This document shows, piece after piece, positions 11,679 through 22,622 of a stretch of DNA of 64,000 nt. The DNA is taken from assembly GCF_964030895.1 (NCBI RefSeq), contig NZ_OZ034986.1, positions 248,001-312,000 of the forward strand, in the 5' to 3' direction. The notes beneath the pieces are model-generated. The model saw only the letters and a list, made by a program, of their open reading frames with translations. It made no database searches and had not been told where the DNA came from. The DNA comes from Spiroplasma endosymbiont of Nebria brevicollis. GTDB taxonomy: Bacteria > Bacillota_I > Bacilli_A > Mycoplasmatales > VBWQ01. Positions within the stretch are counted from its first letter, which is position 1, and every line of letters starts with the position of its first letter. Made by a program: the position numbers and the translations under genes.

Positions 11679-12509
11679 TTAATATTTGATTTGACAGTGC
11701 GGGCAAAAGTAAGTTCCACGTGTGCTAACTTTAGTTTTTAATATTTTAGTTGTACAGACAAAACAAGGTTGGTTAGTTCGTGTATGAACTTGCAATGAAT
11801 TTTGATAATAGCCTTTAACACCAAGGCTAGAAGTGTAGCTATTGATACTTGAGCCACCTAATTTAATGGCTTTAGTAAGGACCATAATTGATTTATCAAT
11901 AATAGTTTGTAGTTGTACTAATGTTAAATGATTAGTAATACTTTCTGGATGTATATTAGCATAAAAAAGTACTTCATCAACATAAATATTTCCTAATCCA
12001 CTCATTACTCCTTGATCTAAGAGCGAAGCTTTAATATTTTGTTTTTTATTTTTTCATTTATTTTGTAAATATTGGGTTGTAACGTTTTTGTTAAAAGGTT
12101 CAGGGCCAATATTAGTATATGGTTTTGAAGTTTGATAAGCGCTAAGGGGTTGTAAATGAAAAGTTCCAAATTGTCTTGTGTCATGATAACAAAGTTGATA
12201 GTTATTTTCGAATTCTAAAACTAATAAAATATGTTTTCAATTGGTGGGGGTGTCTTGTTTTTGATAGTAGTATTTACCTTCCATACGCAGATGGCTTAAC
12301 AAGACATAATCATCAAGTACGAAAATTATTAGTTTTCCGATACGTTGAATATCATTAATTGTTTGGCCAATAATTTGGTCAATAAAGATTTGAGGTTTTG
12401 AGGTTTTGATAATTTTGTTCATAAAAACTCGAACATCAATAATTTTATGATGTACTAAAAGTGGATATAAGGTTTTACGAACAGTTTCAACTTCTGGTAA
12501 TTCAGGCAT
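11679..12509 (-). CDS. mutM: Formamidopyrimidine-DNA glycosylase
   Basis: The gene encodes 276 residues, the normal length, under code 4. The N-terminal catalytic proline is in MPELPEVETV, with Glu at residue 3. The segment HLRMEGKYYY, the helix-two-turn-helix (LLDQGVMSGLGNIYVDEVLF) and the C-terminal zinc finger (CFVC...CPHC) are present. The enzyme excises oxidised purines such as 8-oxoguanine and nicks the DNA. In related genomes mutM is next to polA. Here a broken ankyrin gene separates them by about 2.5 kb. Confidence 0.95.
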
Positions 12510-12706
12510 CTTAATTTTCTCCTAACTAAAATATTGTAAAGCAATTTATTCTTATTATAAATAAAATAATTATTTTTTTTCATATTTTTATAAAAAATAA
12601 AAATATAATCGTTTTAAAGTGTTTTTAAGATAAAATATGTTTATGTGTAAGTAAGGAATTAGGTTTAGTGTGTAATAAATAACTAGATTAGTCAGGAGAT
12701 AAAGAA

Positions 12707-14869
12707 ATGCCAAACAGTAAATTATTATGTATGAAAAATCCTTTTATCTTAGTAAAAGCAGAGAAACAAACAGTAGATGGTGTAATTCAAACCTTAGAAG
12801 GAAAAGCGTCTTATAAGGTAGGTGACTTTATTGTTACTGGTATTGTCAATGAACAATGACCTGTTAAACCTGATAAAAATAATAAGCACGTTCCTAATGG
12901 TTATAGTTCAACTGACTGTTGTGAAAATATATTTTGACCTTCAGGGAAGGTTTTTAAAAATTATGAAATTGCTAAAGAAGCAGGTAAAATTAAACCAAGC
13001 TGAGATATAGAAGGACAAACTATATTAGATTATGATTTTGGAGATTATCTTATTGAGTACGGTGAAGGTGATATAACACCATGTAAGAAAGAAATCTTTG
13101 AAAAAACTTATATGCTAGGTAATAGCGGAGCAGAAATTGTTGAAAAAATTTCTGCCTTATCTTTTAAGGAAATACAACAAATGAATGAAAAAATTACTGT
13201 AGATAATAATCCTAATATTGCAGTTCCCACTAATTTAGAATGAAAAGAAGAAGAAAAAATAAAAGTAATTAAAAAATCTGTATCAAAAAATATTGGTTTT
13301 AAAAATAGTAAAGAAAGAACAGAATTGGATGATAAAATGATACCAAAAAACATAGAAGAACAAATTAATAAACTAAATCAAGATGCTAACAATTATCTTT
13401 ATTTATCTCCTGAAAAAGAAAAACTTGAAGATTTAAAAAAAAGTTGTGATAAAACTCGAAAAGACTTAACAGATTATGAAACAAAAAAAAGAATAATAAA
13501 ACCATTATCTTCCATGAATTGAGAAAGAAATCGAAATCAAGAAATTGAAACGTCAACGACAAATTTATCAAATTTTATAGATAAAATTTGATAAAAGAAT
13601 TGTTGTCCTTACTGCTAATTCACAATATTCTGAAGATGAAAAACTACAAGCATTCGAACAAGCATTACAATACCTTGAGCAAGGCTCAGAAAAAAATCAA
13701 GAATTAGAACAATTATTAATTAGTAATAAACTTTCAAAAGAACAAATAACATTTACTAATCATGAGTTATTAATTAAAGCTATTGAAAAAGAAAATTTAC
13801 CAGTAATAAAAATGCTTTGTGAAGCAGGTGCAGAAATTGAAACAACTCAAGACATGATTATTGAAAATGAAATAGACAAATTACCGTTAATATGCGCAAT
13901 TGAAGTTAATAATCCTGAAATAATTGATTATTTATTAACCAAAGAATTACATACTAACCTTGAAACTTTCGTAGGTGATACTGCTTTAGCTGCTGCTCTT
14001 GAAAAAGATAATTTTTCTTTATTTAAGAAATTAATTTCTGATTATAATACTAACTTTAATGATATCAATGATTATAATTTTGAAAACCTTATAAAAAGTT
14101 GTAATTTAGAAGCACTTGATTTTGTACTTGATAACGTTGAAGATTTTGATTTAAATCGTCTTGTTGATGATAACAGTACTCCTATTTTAACTCAAATTTT
14201 AATTCATAATGGATTTAGCGAAGAATTAGATCAAGCAGTACATATTAAAATGATTGAAAAATTAGTTAAAAATAGTTATGACATTAATGCTAAAGATAGT
14301 GACGGAAATACAGCTTTACATTATGCTGTTAATTCTGAATATGATGACCTTGCTCAATATGCTGAACCACTCTTACGTTTAGAAGCTAATAAAAGTATCG
14401 CTAATAGTGAAGGTAAAACATTTTTTGACTTAGCTAAAACCAATCCTAATCCTTTAATTAAAGAATTATTAAATAATAATCAAGAATTAGGACAAAAATT
14501 GGAAGAATCAAGAGAAGAAAAAGAAAAAAATTTGACAGGAGAATTTGTAGAACCGCAACAATACCAAAACATGCCCAGCACAAGTAGTGAATATATAATG
14601 ATGGCTTATGATGTACTAATGAAGTTAAGCGACTAAAAATAGATAAAGCAGAAAATAAAACAGTTAATATTCCTAGTACAAGTAAAAAACAACTGCCCCC
14701 ACTTTCTGAAACGGTCTCTATGAAAGAGTCATTTGTTAAACAACCTGCAAATGTTCCTCACAATCCTGGAAATGCTATTCATGTTGCAGAATTAGCACAA
14801 AAAGAAGAACTAGCAGCAAAAAAGACAAGGGAGAAAGTGCAGAAACAAGGACAAAAATTGACTTTATAA
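12707..14869 (+). pseudogene. Frameshifted PGDYG-like/ankyrin-repeat fusion protein gene
   Basis: ATG 12707 has a CAGGAGA ribosome-binding site. The first frame (12707-13594, about 295 residues) starts with a domain with the character of PGDYG proteins: KASYKVGDFIVTG, then FGDYLIEYGEGD and KKEIFEKTY. A Lys/Glu-rich coiled region follows. One indel near 13585 moves the protein to a second frame that holds about five ankyrin-like repeats (for example LPLICAIEVNNPEIIDYLLT and DSDGNTALHYAVNSEYDDLA) to 14636. Another indel near 14625 gives a polar tail ending at 14869. The reconstructed length is about 718 residues. Ankyrin proteins of endosymbionts often act on host proteins; that role here is inference. 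It interrupts the polA-mutM neighbourhood in the opposite orientation. Confidence 0.7.
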
Positions 14870-14915
14870 TTTTGATCATGGCATACATAGGTGATTTAAA
14901 TAATAAAGTATGTAT

Positions 14916-15089
14916 ATGCCTATTGATTTAAACCAATTTGGAACAATTCAAGAAAAAAACAGAAATAGAAAGAGATTTGTAGAATCTCAAGGGGATGTCG
15001 GGAGTGTCCCAGAAATTGATGATTTTATTTTAACTCAAATCAATTATCACCAACACTATTATTTACTACTAGGGGTACTTTTAACTTAG
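14916..15089 (+). other. Short open frame, probable gene remnant, overlapping the polA 3' end
   Basis: A 57-residue frame (MPIDLNQFGTIQEKNRNRKR and onward) runs from 14916 to TAG 15087-15089. It overlaps the last 50 bases of polA on the other strand. It lacks a clear ribosome-binding site and lies just after the broken ankyrin gene, so it is probably another decayed piece of the same inserted segment. The last third is simply polA antisense. Confidence 0.25.
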
Positions 15090-17652
15090 TAATATTAGTC
15101 ATAATATTTGTTACTTTCGTAATTACTTCTTCTACATTTTCAAGTGCTACTTCAAAGATTAGTTCATCGTGAATTTGGGCAATTAAAGTTGCTTTAATTT
15201 TGTGGTTTAAAATTTCTGTGTAGATTTTATTCATGGCTAGTTTTAAAATATCAGCAGCACTACCTTGAATCGGCATATTCATAGCTATTCTTTTTCCAAA
15301 ATCACGAATGTTTTTGTTTTTATTGACAATTTCAGTAACTGCTCTTCTTCGATTAAAAATGGTTTGGACATAACCATTAGTTTCACAAAAACCAATAACA
15401 TCGTTAATATAAACTTTAATGTTAGGAAATACCATAAAGTATTTGTTAATAAAGTTTTGCGCTTCTTTAACACTAATTTTTAATTGTTGTGATAAACCAA
15501 ATCCAGAAATGCCATAAACAATCCCAAAGTTTACAGCCTTAGCATTTTGACGTTGTTCTTTGGTTACTTGTTCTTTGGAAATTTCTAAGACTTTGCTAGC
15601 AGTTTCTGTATGGATATCATTATTTTCTAAGAAGGCTTGGATTAAATTTTCATCATTACTAATATGAGCTAAAATTCGCAATTCAATTTGTGAGTAGTCA
15701 AATGATAAAATTTTATTACCCTTGATATTAGGAATAAAGATTTTACGAACTTCTCGTTGTTCTTCATCATGAATACTAATGTTTTGCATATTAGGATCTA
15801 ATGATGATAATCTGCCGGTACTTGCTTGTACTTGATTATAAATACTATGAATTTTGCCATCGCGAAAAATATATTTTTGTAAACCAAATAAATAGGTTGA
15901 ATATAGTTTTTGTAATTTTCGGTATTCTAATAAAATGTTAATAAAGGGATGCATATCTTGCAATGAAACTAATACTTCAAAGGCGGTACTACCTTTTTTG
16001 TAATCAGGTAGTTTTAATTGTTCAAATAAATAACTACTAATTTGTTTTGGTGAATTAGGGTTTAAATCATTTTTCGCCATAGATTTAATTTGCAATTCTA
16101 AATCTTTAATTTTCAATAATGTTTTGTCAGTTAAAATTGTTAGTTGTTGCTGGTCAACATTTACTCCATTACGTTCCATATCAGCTAAAGCAAACCCAGC
16201 AGGTAGTTCAATGTTTTGATATAATTCTCAGTTATCAGTGGTTTTTAATTTGCTAATAAGGAGAGTATAAGATTGTTGTAAAAAATTTAAATGCGATTCA
16301 AGAAATTGTGCGATTGCCATTTCTTGAATAGGAATAGTTTTCTTAACACCTTTGCCATAAAAATCATCGCTATTTAATGATGTTAAATTGTTTAAACCAA
16401 GGATAGTAGCAATATTTTCTGGAATAATTTTTTCATTTGCGTAGAGTAAGTATGCTGCTAACATATGGTCAAAAATAATGCCATTAATAATTAAGTCAAT
16501 TCTTAAAGCACCATTAATAACTTTTTTTAAATCTCAAGTAATTTTAGTTAACGTTTTATCTTGTAAAAATTTATGAAAAAATTGACACTTAGTAGCATGA
16601 GCAACATTAATATAAAATATACCTTTATCATTTTTAATAGCAAATCCAATTAGGTTATCACGATTATAATTATCACCAAAAACTTCTAATCATAAATAAT
16701 TAATATCACAGTTTCATTGTTCATCTCATGTTGTAATAATTTTAATTTTAGTATTAGTATTGGGTTTATTTGGTGCGCCATTAATATCGCTGATCATTAA
16801 TGATTTCATATCATATTGATTGTAAAATGATTGTAATTGGTTACTATTTAAATTATTAAGATTATATTGAAAAGTATTTAGATTACCAGTGATGGGAGTT
16901 TCTAAATTAAGTTGGGCTAAATGTTTACAAATAATGCCATTATTAAAATTAGCTTTTATTAGTTTACTAATATTAGGTTTTAATTTTTCAACATTATCAA
17001 TAATGTTTTCTAAGGTTTTATATTCTTTTAATAAATTAGTAGCAGTTTTTTGTCCAATACCTTTAATGCCAGGTAAGTTATCTGAAGTATCTCCCATTAA
17101 TCCTTTTAAGTCAATTACTTGACTTGGTAGTAATTCATATTCGCTCTCAAAGGTAGTGGTAGTAATAATTTTTAAGTCGCTCATCCCTTTTTGCGGATTT
17201 AAAATTTTAATATTATTATCTAGTAGTTGTAATAAATCTTTATCACTACTCATAATATCAATTTCGTAATCTTTAGCGATGTTATTTTTAGCAATTGTGC
17301 CAATAATGTCATCAGCTTCATAGTTACTGAGTTGCCCTCACGAAATTTGTGCTAAATCTAAAAAGGTTTTAGTTAATGCGAATTGTCCGATTAATTCCGC
17401 TGGCGTTGCACTACGTTTTCCTTTATATGTGTCTAGTATTTGATGACGAAATGTTTTTTTTCCAGCATCGAATGCCACAAAAACACTATCATAGTTATTA
17501 TTTTTCAAAAATTTCGTTATCATGCGAATAAATGCATAGACGGCATTGGTTGGAATGCCTTGCAATGAATGAAGATTTACACCTTGATAGGCAGTAGCAT
17601 AGTATGCTTTAAATAATAAATTGTTACCATCAATTATTAATGCTTTTTTCAT
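15040..17652 (-). CDS. polA: DNA polymerase I
   Basis: The gene encodes 870 residues, full length once the TGA codons near 17336, 16723, 16465 and 16227 are read as Trp. Residues 1-290 form the 5'-3' exonuclease (IIDGNNLLFKAYYA, FVAFDAGKKTFRH, GDTSDNLPGIKGIGQKTA). The middle domain lacks the usual 3'-5' exonuclease acidic motifs. The polymerase domain has motif A FDYSQIELRILAH (about residue 652), motif B RQNAKAVNFGIVYGIS (about 700) and motif C QIHDELIFEV (about 824). It fills gaps in repair and removes Okazaki primers. No frameshift is present in 2.6 kb. Confidence 0.96.
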
Positions 17653-17782
17653 ATTGTTTCACCTATTTTCAAATATAGATTTATTATAACAATAAGTAAT
17701 AACAAGTTAACATTAAAAATAATTTATTTACCTGATAATGGATAGTTAATCACTAAGATAATAGGAACAATTAATTAAAAAA

Positions 17783-17804
17783 GCAAGAACCATGCGGTTC
17801 TTGC
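17783..17804 (-). terminator. Terminator at the left end of the plectrovirus provirus
   Basis: The stem GCAAGAACC/GGTTCTTGC has a 4-base loop. Read on the minus strand it is followed by a T run. It would stop the viral transcript before polA. A similar hairpin lies beyond the other end at 24531-24550. Confidence 0.7.
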
Positions 17805-17887
17805 TAAAGATAATTATGTAGTGGATAGCTCATCATATGTAGAGGGTAATAAAACTCGGGGTATAGAGAATTTTATATCAAGTTATA

Positions 17888-17985
17888 GGGGCGCTTTGCC
17901 CCTTGCTACTTCGTAGCATACAACTTTTTAAAAGTTGGACAAATGGCGTAAACGCCCTAGCCAACCAACCAAGGTTCTGGTTGGC
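17888..17985. repeat. Cluster of five tandem hairpins, candidate viral origin or packaging signal
   Basis: Five stems follow one another: 17888-17902 (GGGGC/GCCCC), 17904-17918 (TGCTAC/GTAGCA), 17921-17937 (CAACTTTT/AAAAGTTG), 17945-17956 (GGCG/CGCC) and 17960-17985 (GCCAACC/GGTTGGC). They fill the gap between the assembly ATPase stop and the left end of the provirus. In filamentous phages such clustered hairpins in the intergenic region serve as replication origin and packaging signal. Confidence 0.6.
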
Positions 17986-18003
17986 ACAGACCTTAAATAC
18001 ATT

Positions 18004-18909
18004 TTACTTCTTAACAAACTTTTTATTTTTATCATAACTACGCTTACCACGAACCTTAACAACATCTTTTGCTTTATCATGTTGTAAAATATTATCTAAC
18101 TTATCTAAACCAACTGCTTTAATATCATCAACAGTAAATTCTAAACCTTGTGACTGTTCATACTCTTTAACACTACTCAAATCACTTTTTAAATCATGAA
18201 TATAATGCAAAGCACGACTATTATATTTTTGTAAATAAGACCTAGGAAATCACAAACTAAAAGTCATAGTCTCACCACTATAACTTGGTGGAAAACCACC
18301 CTTTTTAATTATTTTCTTAGTTTGTCTTTTCGATAAAACAATTTTATTATAATCATCAACATTAGTATAAATATTAAGTTTAAACTTAACTAAAAATAAT
18401 AAAATACGCATTCTCTTAACTTGGACAATATACTCTACTTTTTCACGTGCTTGTTTCGGTATTCTATCGGGGTGTTGTTCAATCATATACATAATTCCAT
18501 TAAAATTATGACCTATTAATTTACAAAACATTCCTAAACTTTCTTGTGTTTCTTTAAATTCCGGTGATAAATCATTACTATTAATCTTTAAACCTAATTC
18601 ATCAAAAACAAGCATATCATTCTCTTTAAAAGCATAATTACTATTTAATTGATTAAATTTAAAAACATCATCATAAGAACAACGATAACTAAACTCATTA
18701 CGCACCTTAATAGGAATAGGACTAACTACCTTACCTTTATGTTTTTGTGCTAAGCAACAAGCAAGTGCTGACTTACCAGTACGTGGTGGTGCTGAAATAA
18801 TATAACTACCTACACGTTGCAATATCTTTATATTTTTTCTAGTTATTAAAAACGGATAAAAAATTATAACTAACAAAATTCCTAAAATTAAATATCCATA
18901 TCAAGGCAT
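18004..18909 (-). CDS. Zot-like virion assembly/export ATPase of the plectrovirus
   Basis: The gene encodes 301 residues under code 4. An N-terminal membrane helix (MPWYGYLILGILLVIIFY) is followed by Walker A SAPPRTGKSA and a Walker B-like NDMLVFDELG. This is the gene I (pI/Zot) plan of inoviruses, in which the protein powers extrusion of the virion through the membrane. It ends in a basic tail (GKRSYDKNKKFVKK). It is the last gene of the viral operon, 12 bases after the 349-aa gene. It is intact, so the provirus may keep some export capacity. Confidence 0.8.
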
Positions 18910-18921
18910 TATCTTTCACTC

Positions 18922-19971
18922 CTACCCAATTAAAAACCCTACTGATTTTAAAAATACTCATAAAGTTAATACTTGTTCTAAACCACTAGTAAAATCAACA
19001 TTTAAAACAGAACTAATAGTATCATCAAAAATATGTCTTAATAAACCATCAATCTTAGCAAAAAACTCTCTTAATGGTTCTACTGGTAAAAGTTTACCAA
19101 CTACACCAAATAACACTCATCTAAAAGCATTACGTAAATGACCAAAAACATCATATCAACTAACTCGTTCATATTCAGGATTAAAAGGACTATTTGGGGG
19201 TACTGGTGTTATATTTTCACTTGAAAAAATATTAATTTGACCAAATCTAACTGATACCGACTGTTGTGGATTTTCAATAATAGAATTAATAGAAAAAGTT
19301 ATAGTTAAATACTTCAAATTAGGAACACGAACAGGCATAGTAATAAAATTATACATATCTTGTAAATAAGAATGACTATCAACCAATCCTTTAAAAACAT
19401 ATTTTGTATTACCTTCATAATCTAAAAATGAAAAATTAAAACTAGAACCAATATAATGAAAATTAAAATAAAACATAAACCCTTGTATATAAAAACTTAA
19501 AGGTTTAGAAATTTCAAATTCTAACTGAACATTAAATTTTTGTTGACCAACAACACCACCAAATTCAATATAATTATCTTGCTTAGTTTGTACTAAATTA
19601 TGATTAAAAATAATCCTTGAAAAAGCATTTAACTGTTCATCATCAAAAATCAAATGACTAGTAAAATCAACATGTTTTTGTAAAACACCTGTAACATCAC
19701 TAACATAATTTAAAAAATATTGATAATCAGGATGAAAATAATCATAAAAATAACCACTTACTAATTTTAAATCAGGTTGGTCAATATCAAAATAAGCAGA
19801 ATTTCATGGAATTGTTGCTCAATCATCAAAACTATGATATTTAACATGCTTAACCATATCATCTGTAATATCATAATTAACAACATTAGGGTCATTAGAA
19901 ACAATCAAAGAAGTAGGTGCTTGTACAGAAGTATTTATAATTAAAAATAATTTAGCAAACTTAAATCACAT
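18922..19971 (-). CDS. Large plectrovirus structural/adsorption protein, 349 aa
   Basis: ATG 19971 to TAG 18922-18924, intact under code 4. The start (MWFKFAKLFLIINTSVQAPT) is a signal peptide. The long aromatic- and Ser-rich ectodomain is followed by a C-terminal hydrophobic anchor (about residues 325-348). The position directly before the Zot-like gene and the secreted, anchored plan match the minor coat or adsorption protein (pIII-like) of filamentous viruses. The family assignment comes from position and topology, not a motif. It overlaps the upstream 63-aa gene by a few bases of leader only. Confidence 0.65.
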
Positions 19972-19973
19972 AA

Positions 19974-20165
19974 TTATTTACCAAATAAACACTTTAAAAT
20001 TCACCATGAACCATAAAATAAAACAAATCCAATAAAAAACTGAGTTCCATAAACTACTAAATTTCATAAAATAATAGTAAAAGCATCAACCGGACTACCT
20101 ATAAACATAGTTCAATAATCAACTATACATTGATGTATTTGATTATAAATATCTCAAACACTCAT
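19974..20165 (-). CDS. Small plectrovirus membrane protein, 63 aa
   Basis: The start MSVWDIYNQIHQCIVDYW is followed by two hydrophobic stretches, one ending YGSWWILKCLFGK. The frame needs TGA as Trp. It sits in the run of small membrane genes between the coat protein and the adsorption protein. The ribosome-binding site is GGTAGGTG. It is probably a minor virion or assembly component. Confidence 0.65.
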
Positions 20166-20174
20166 AAAAAACAC

Positions 20175-20375
20175 CTACCCAAACAATGACCTAAAAATAA
20201 ATTTAATACTACGATAAATAAAATTAAAAAATACTCTTAATACAAGTCAAAAAGTTAAATTAAACAAAATATAAACTTCATTAGTAACATCAACCGTTTG
20301 ATTTAAAAACATAGAAATATCATTATTAGAAAATATAAAAATAAAATGCAAAATACTAACAACAAAATCAGACAT
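20175..20375 (-). CDS. Small plectrovirus membrane protein, 66 aa
   Basis: MSDFVVSILHFIFIFSNNDI begins a protein with an N-terminal hydrophobic helix and a second aromatic, basic C-terminal segment (WLVLRVFFNFIYRSIKF). The stop precedes the next start by 9 bases. The exact role is unknown. Like its neighbours, it may be a minor coat or assembly protein. Confidence 0.65.
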
Positions 20376-20377
20376 AA

Positions 20378-20665
20378 TTAATCACCTACATTAATTCCAC
20401 TAACATCTTGTGTTTGTTTATAACCGTTAGCAACAGACTTACCAACTGAAACAGAAGCCTTACCAATTTTCTTAACACCATAACCTAATCCTAATGTTGG
20501 TAACATTAATTCGGGTAAAATCACTCTAAATGCAAATCTAAGCAAAATTAAAAATACCATTAATGTACCTAAATTAAAACCTAAGTCACCAATAGGAAAA
20601 CTAAAAAACTTCATAAATATTTGACTAAATAATTTCATTACTGTTGTAATAAAAGGTATAAACAT
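20378..20665 (-). CDS. Plectrovirus membrane protein, 95 aa
   Basis: Two hydrophobic segments (residues 4-24 and 30-60) are followed by a glycine/lysine-rich tail (GYGVKKIGKASVSVGKSVAN). The stop lies two bases before the next start. The layout suggests a structural or assembly protein with a basic, DNA-facing end, as in filamentous virus coat proteins. This is an inference from topology. Confidence 0.65.
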   Translation of the reverse strand: MFIPFITTVMKLFSQIFMKFFSFPIGDLGFNLGTLMVFLILLRFAFRVILPELMLPTLGLGYGVKKIGKASVSVGKSVANGYKQTQDVSGINVGD

Positions 20666-20676
20666 AATTGCACTTC

Positions 20677-20931
20677 CTAATGTCTTGTAAATCTAAATAA
20701 TCCTAAAATTAAATAAAAAACAAAATTAACATTTATTAAAGCAAGGATTGGCAAAGGCAAAGTATACAAACTATCATAAAAGAACAACTTAATAAAAAGT
20801 GTAACAGTATGCAATCCAGTAAATGAACTTAAATACTGCATATAAATAGTTTGAACTAATGTATTAACAGTTGGTAAAAGTTTACCTAACAAAGGCAAAA
20901 CAAAAACTAAACTAAAAAATAACTTTACCAT
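20677..20931 (-). CDS. Plectrovirus membrane protein, 84 aa
   Basis: The protein has an N-terminal signal-like helix (MVKLFFSLVFVLPLLGKLLP) and two further hydrophobic stretches ending in RFTRH. The ribosome-binding site AAAGGAATAAGC precedes ATG 20931. It is tightly packed in the viral operon. The specific function is unknown. Confidence 0.65.
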   Translation of the reverse strand: MVKLFFSLVFVLPLLGKLLPTVNTLVQTIYMQYLSSFTGLHTVTLFIKLFFYDSLYTLPLPILALINVNFVFYLILGLFRFTRH

Positions 20932-20952
20932 TTGCTTATTCCTTTCTAATTA

Positions 20953-21159
20953 CTAATGAGTTCCATGAATAATATGACCCACAAATTGTTTAATAAACAC
21001 TAATACCATAAATACAATTGAAATTAGCACTGGTCAATTTGTAAGTGTTCCACCATCACCAGTTGTAAATACTCAACCAAAAATATAAGTAAAACCATTT
21101 AATAATTGTTGTCCAACACCACCTATCATGGTTAATAAGGCACTTAATCCTGTTGGCAT
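20953..21159 (-). CDS. Major coat protein candidate of the plectrovirus, 68 aa
   Basis: MPTGLSALLTMIGGVGQQLL starts a short protein with an amphipathic N-terminus, a central TTGDGGT turn and a single long hydrophobic helix (WPVLISIVFMVLVFIKQF) with a basic end. This is the size and layout of filamentous virus major coat (B) proteins. It has the strongest ribosome-binding site of the operon (AAAGGGGGTGATTAAT), fitting high expression. The assignment is by size, topology and position. Confidence 0.7.
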
Positions 21160-21160
21160 A

Positions 21161-21394
21161 TTAATCACCCCCTTTCTCTAATTCTTTTTGTTGTTTTTCC
21201 ATTTCCAATCTACGTTTTTTCTTTTCAAAATCTTTACGACAATATAAACAATCAGGGTCACTATCATTTTCCTTTACATGTTTTTTATGTTTTCATTTTT
21301 GAATACCTTCATGTATTCAATTACGAGAAAATCAAAGAATAAGACCAAAACCACCCATATATGCTAAATATTTAACTATCTCTTTCATATCCAT
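21161..21394 (-). CDS. Plectrovirus single-helix protein with charged tail, 77 aa
   Basis: MDMKEIVKYLAYMGGFGLIL is a membrane helix. It is followed by a basic region with a CXXC motif (DCLYCRKDFEKKKRR) and a Lys/Glu/Gln-rich coiled tail. ATG 21394 overlaps the stop of the upstream 41-aa gene. The two cysteines could bind metal or form a disulfide. The 171-aa phage protein at 37011 ends with a comparable ECILCKNH motif, so the two viruses share another architectural feature. Confidence 0.65.
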
Positions 21395-21519
21395 TATTTT
21401 CTATCCCCTAAAAAATCATCATAATTCATATTTTCATTTAATCTTTGTTCAAAATTTATTTTTGCTTTTTTCTTATGCAATTTCTCTCTTGACATATTTT
21501 TTCACTTTATCTTTTTCAT
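21394..21519 (-). CDS. Very small plectrovirus protein, 41 aa
   Basis: MKKIKWKNMSREKLHKKKAK is followed by an acidic end (MNYDDFLGDRK). The stop overlaps the next ATG by one base, and the start follows a GGTGG leader within two bases of the preceding stop. It is short and highly basic, so a nucleic-acid-related role is possible but unproved. Confidence 0.5.
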
Positions 21520-21520
21520 T

Positions 21521-22387
21521 TTAAACACCACCTAACGTATAAGCATAAGAATAATCCCAATTTAAACTTGCTCTATCTAAATTAATTTCAGACATACTAT
21601 CGTTTAAATCAACATCAACCATACCGTCATCTGTACTTTGATAATCATTAATACTAGCATTAATTAATCTTGCTCTTTCATCAGTAAATACTTCTTGTAA
21701 TTCTGTATTATTATGTGTATTTCCCAATGGTAATAATAAAGTATTAATAATCTCACTTGCTCCGGCAATAATCGTAGGAACTGCATAAGCATTATTAAAA
21801 TCATTATTAATATCCATTGCTACACCACTACTAATTAAACACCCACCAGTTGTCATATTACAAATCTTTCTTATACTCTCAAAACGATTAGGAATTAATT
21901 CACTTAAACCACTAACAACATTCGCTATACCAAAACTATTTAAAGACACATAAGTATCTCAATCTACAAAAGGTACATCAACTATCGGTTTAACAGTTGT
22001 AAATGGTGGATAAGTTGGTTTAGGTGGTTCAGTTGGACACGGTGGTCAAAAACAAGGTTCATCTTTTAATAAAGACACAGACTTATCTACATATTGAACA
22101 AACTTAGCATAATTTATTAAACCAATTGTACCTAAACCTAATAATATTTTTTTACTACTATTAATAAATTTAGTTTTAGAAGAAGGTCTTTGATTAATAT
22201 TCCATATATCAATTCCTAATTTCTTACTAAATAATAAAGAATTAATACTTCCCAATATGGGGTCTTTTAAATATTGACCATAATAAACACCAACTCCAAT
22301 CATAGCACTTAATGGACTTAATCCTATTCTTACTATCTTTGTTAAAGTATAATTACCAATTTGTATAATTGGGAGTAAAGTACACAA
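21521..22387 (-). CDS. Virion-type membrane protein shared with the tailed phage (288 aa)
   Basis: The frame is intact under code 4. An N-terminal hydrophobic part (LSNYTL-type start IQIGNYTLTKIVRIGLSPLS) is followed by SINSLLFSKKLGIDIWN, a proline-rich linker near residue 115, and a C-terminal domain with TTGGCLISSGVAMDINNDFN and PTIIAGASEII. The gene at 35275-36116, inside the tailed phage, has almost the same blocks in the same order, for example NQRPSSKTKFINSSKKILLG in both. The product is probably a virion or cell-surface protein that two virus types have exchanged. No general family is recognised. Confidence 0.75.
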
Positions 22388-22419
22388 AAAAGTATAAATA
22401 TACTCCCTATTTAGTTTTT

Positions 22420-22620
22420 TTAATTTTCTTTTTGTTGTAATTGTTCTTTTCTCATTGTTTTATTTAACGCAATATCTAATATACAATTTGGACAATAATA
22501 TTGTTTAGTATATAAATTTTGTAAAACTTTCTTAGGACAAATAACTTGGTCACAAAGTTTACACATATACATTGACAAATGAAATAACTGTTCACAAGCA
22601 CAATTATTAATCTTTGACAT
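22420..22620 (-). CDS. Cysteine-rich small plectrovirus protein, 66 aa
   Basis: Eight cysteines, including CKLCDQVICPKK and YYCPNCILDI, form two CXXC pairs that suggest a zinc-binding fold. It lies between the SSB-position gene and the 288-aa gene. Similar Zn-ribbon microproteins occur in the early module of the tailed phage (46723, 47971). A regulatory or DNA-binding role is possible. Confidence 0.6.
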   Translation of the reverse strand: MSKINNCACEQLFHLSMYMCKLCDQVICPKKVLQNLYTKQYYCPNCILDIALNKTMRKEQLQQKEN

Positions 22621-22622
22621 AA

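Noticed and set aside
11500..11680. Chromosomal origin of replication
   Set aside because: Only two DnaA boxes are present, and dnaA/dnaN are absent from the window.
12707..14869. Male-killing toxin Spaid (ankyrin plus OTU protease)
   Set aside because: Ankyrin-like repeats are present, but no OTU-type catalytic Cys/His/Asp blocks or Spaid-like signal peptide were seen.
17888..17985. CRISPR array
   Set aside because: The elements are different hairpins without a constant repeat or spacer length.
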